Origin: Saprospiraceae bacterium
GTDB taxonomy: Bacteria > Bacteroidota > Bacteroidia > Chitinophagales > Saprospiraceae
Reading direction: 5' to 3'
DNA: 6,555 nt
NCBI GenBank assembly: GCA_015494245.1
Contig: WGBN01000012.1
Span: forward strand, 1-6,555
How positions within the stretch are numbered: position 1 is the stretch's first letter; each line of letters begins with the position of its first letter. The notes below the pieces were generated by a model. That model made no database searches and was not told the origin of the DNA. It saw nothing but the letters and a program-made list of their open reading frames with translations. Below, piece by piece: positions 5,732 through 6,555 of this stretch. The translations under genes were made by a program, and so were the position numbers.

Positions 5732-6555
5732 GCCCAAGCCTTCAAAAAAGGCGCGGTCCGTGCGAATGCGAAGCGAAAGATCGTTCCCTCGCCTTTTTTA
5801 GACTCTACCTCCACATCTCCCCCATGTGCGCGGGCCAGCTGACGCACCAAGGTCAGACCCAGGCCGCTGCCCGGCTGCAAGCCGGAAGAGCGCATGGAAG
5901 AAAAGCGCTCAAATATCTGATCCAGAACCTGCGGGGCTATGCCCGGCCCTGTATCCCTCACTTCTATACACACAAAGGGCGCTTCCCGCTCCATGGCTAC
6001 ATACACTTCATCGCCTTCCTCACAAAACTTAAAGGCATTGGTCAATAAATTGTTGAAAATGGTGCGGACGATCTCCTTGTCAAAATAATCCTGTGCCAAA
6101 TCAGCGCCTATCTGTACCTGCAGGTCTATGTCCTTTTTATGCACCCACACATCAAAGCCCTCCACTTCTTTGAGGAGAAAGTCGGACAGCATCCCACAGG
6201 AGGGTTGAGGCAGAAATTTTCCGCTTTCGAGTCGGGCGAGTTGCAAGAGGCGATCCACGAGCTGCAGGAGGCGATGGGCATACCTGCGAATAAGCGGGGC
6301 GGAATTTGCCTGCGAGCCGCCCCCCTCTTTTTGCTGCTCAAGGGAAGAGAGGATGAGGCTCAAAGGCGTCTTAAACTCATGGCTCAGGTTGATGACGAAA
6401 TCCGATTTAAAGTCATTGAGCTCGCGCAGTTTTTCGATTTCCGCCTTATCCATTTGAGCTTGCAATTCGGTAACTTTTTGCCGCAAGGCATAGCGATTTC
6501 GCAAGTACAAAAAAGACATCAGCAAGATGGCGAAGCCTCCCATGCTGCCCCAGAA
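5629..6555 (-). CDS. Sensor histidine kinase, 5'-truncated by the window (N-terminal half of a hybrid two-component regulator)
   Basis: The frame is open to the window edge, so the start and any sensor domain lie outside. Numbering here is from the Met at 6543. A membrane helix at about 2-14 (GFAILLMSFLYL) is followed by a coiled-coil-like linker. The HisKA domain at about 40-110 has phospho-acceptor His55 in NLSHEFKTPLSLI. The HATPase domain at about 120-256 shows the N box (NNLLTNAFKF, 164-173), G1 (DTGPGI), F box (IFERF) and G2 (GSGLGL). All catalytic motifs are intact. After GEGTIF at 251-256 the frame continues for 48 residues ending in an unusual Cys-, Arg-, Ser- and Trp-rich tail (WACCQRSGKRF, then SSLCC) that looks like out-of-frame coding, and it overlaps the response regulator by about 100 nt in the other frame. 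This suggests a fused HTCC gene broken by one base, or joined by frameshifting. Confidence 0.85.
   Translation of the reverse strand, partial: FWGSMGGFAILLMSFLYLRNRYALRQKVTELQAQMDKAEIEKLRELNDFKSDFVINLSHEFKTPLSLILSSLEQQKEGGGSQANSAPLIRRYAHRLLQLVDRLLQLARLESGKFLPQPSCGMLSDFLLKEVEGFDVWVHKKDIDLQVQIGADLAQDYFDKEIVRTIFNNLLTNAFKFCEEGDEVYVAMEREAPFVCIEVRDTGPGIAPQVLDQIFERFSSMRSSGLQPGSGLGLTLVRQLARAHGGDVEVESKKGEGTIFRFAFARTAPFLKAWACCQRSGKRFSKGITNTCARASASWNRLKSSLCC
5720..5749 (-). other. Candidate -1 frameshift site joining kinase and regulator frames
   Basis: On the minus strand T5749-G5743 reads T|TTT|TTG in the kinase frame, a heptamer of the X_XXY_YYZ type used in -1 programmed frameshifting. Slipping back one base here moves exactly into the response regulator frame (next codons GAA GGC TTG GGC ATG). 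Four nt downstream, CTTGGGCA (5738-5731) pairs with TGCCAAAG (5727-5720) at seven of eight positions around a 3-nt loop. The phase is seen in the sequence; function is inference. A simple one-base deletion, for example in the T-run at 5778-5776, explains the same layout. Confidence 0.35.

Noticed and set aside
5795..5800. A-run on the minus strand (AAAAAA) as the kinase/regulator frameshift site
   Set aside because: Its codon phase (AAA AAA GGC) is wrong for a standard -1 heptamer, and shifting there would lose the conserved GEGTIF end of the ATPase domain. The T_TTT_TTG at 5749-5743 or an indel near 5776 fits better.

Overview
The window reads as chromosomal DNA from a member of the Bacteroidota, most likely a Saprospiraceae-like marine or activated-sludge lineage. 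This is inferred from the gene families: a type IX secretion (T9SS) sorting domain, a DUF1800/DUF1501 pair and a hybrid two-component regulator. It also fits a textbook Bacteroidota promoter (TTTG-N20-TAnnTTTG) and start codons without strong Shine-Dalgarno sites. No tRNA, rRNA, CRISPR array or recognisable transposase was seen.

Layout. Minus strand, 1-1586: a DUF1800 protein (120-1586) is followed after 33 nt by the first codons of a gene that runs off the left edge, probably its usual partner DUF1501. Positions 1587-1917 are a divergent intergenic region with a near-consensus plus-strand promoter at 1790-1821 and a hairpin in the resulting leader. Plus strand: a small secreted beta-rich protein (1918-2280), then a 191-nt gap packed with stem-loops, then a 793-residue secreted multidomain protein with a C-terminal T9SS sorting domain (2472-4853). 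A 14-bp perfect inverted repeat (4865-4903) lies between that gene and the convergent minus-strand genes. Minus strand, 4880-6555: a response regulator with an AraC-type DNA-binding domain, and upstream of it a histidine kinase cut by the right edge.

How the parts work together. The kinase and regulator resemble the two halves of one hybrid two-component (HTCC) polypeptide, but they lie in different frames (-1) and overlap by about 100 nt. Either one base has been lost (mutation or assembly error), or the halves are joined by -1 frameshifting. A U_UUU_UUG heptamer lies in exactly the right phase, with a small hairpin 4 nt downstream. The secreted protein is probably a T9SS-exported surface or extracellular protein; a regulatory link to the HTCC is only a guess from adjacency.

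The most unusual non-coding structure is the 2281-2471 gap. It holds several hairpins, two mutually exclusive pairings of one arm, and an 82-nt element in which a 10-bp closing stem encloses two perfect or near-perfect hairpins and ends 3 nt before the start codon of the T9SS protein. It could be a structured mRNA leader or a dispersed REP/MITE-like repeat. A genome-wide copy count would separate the two.
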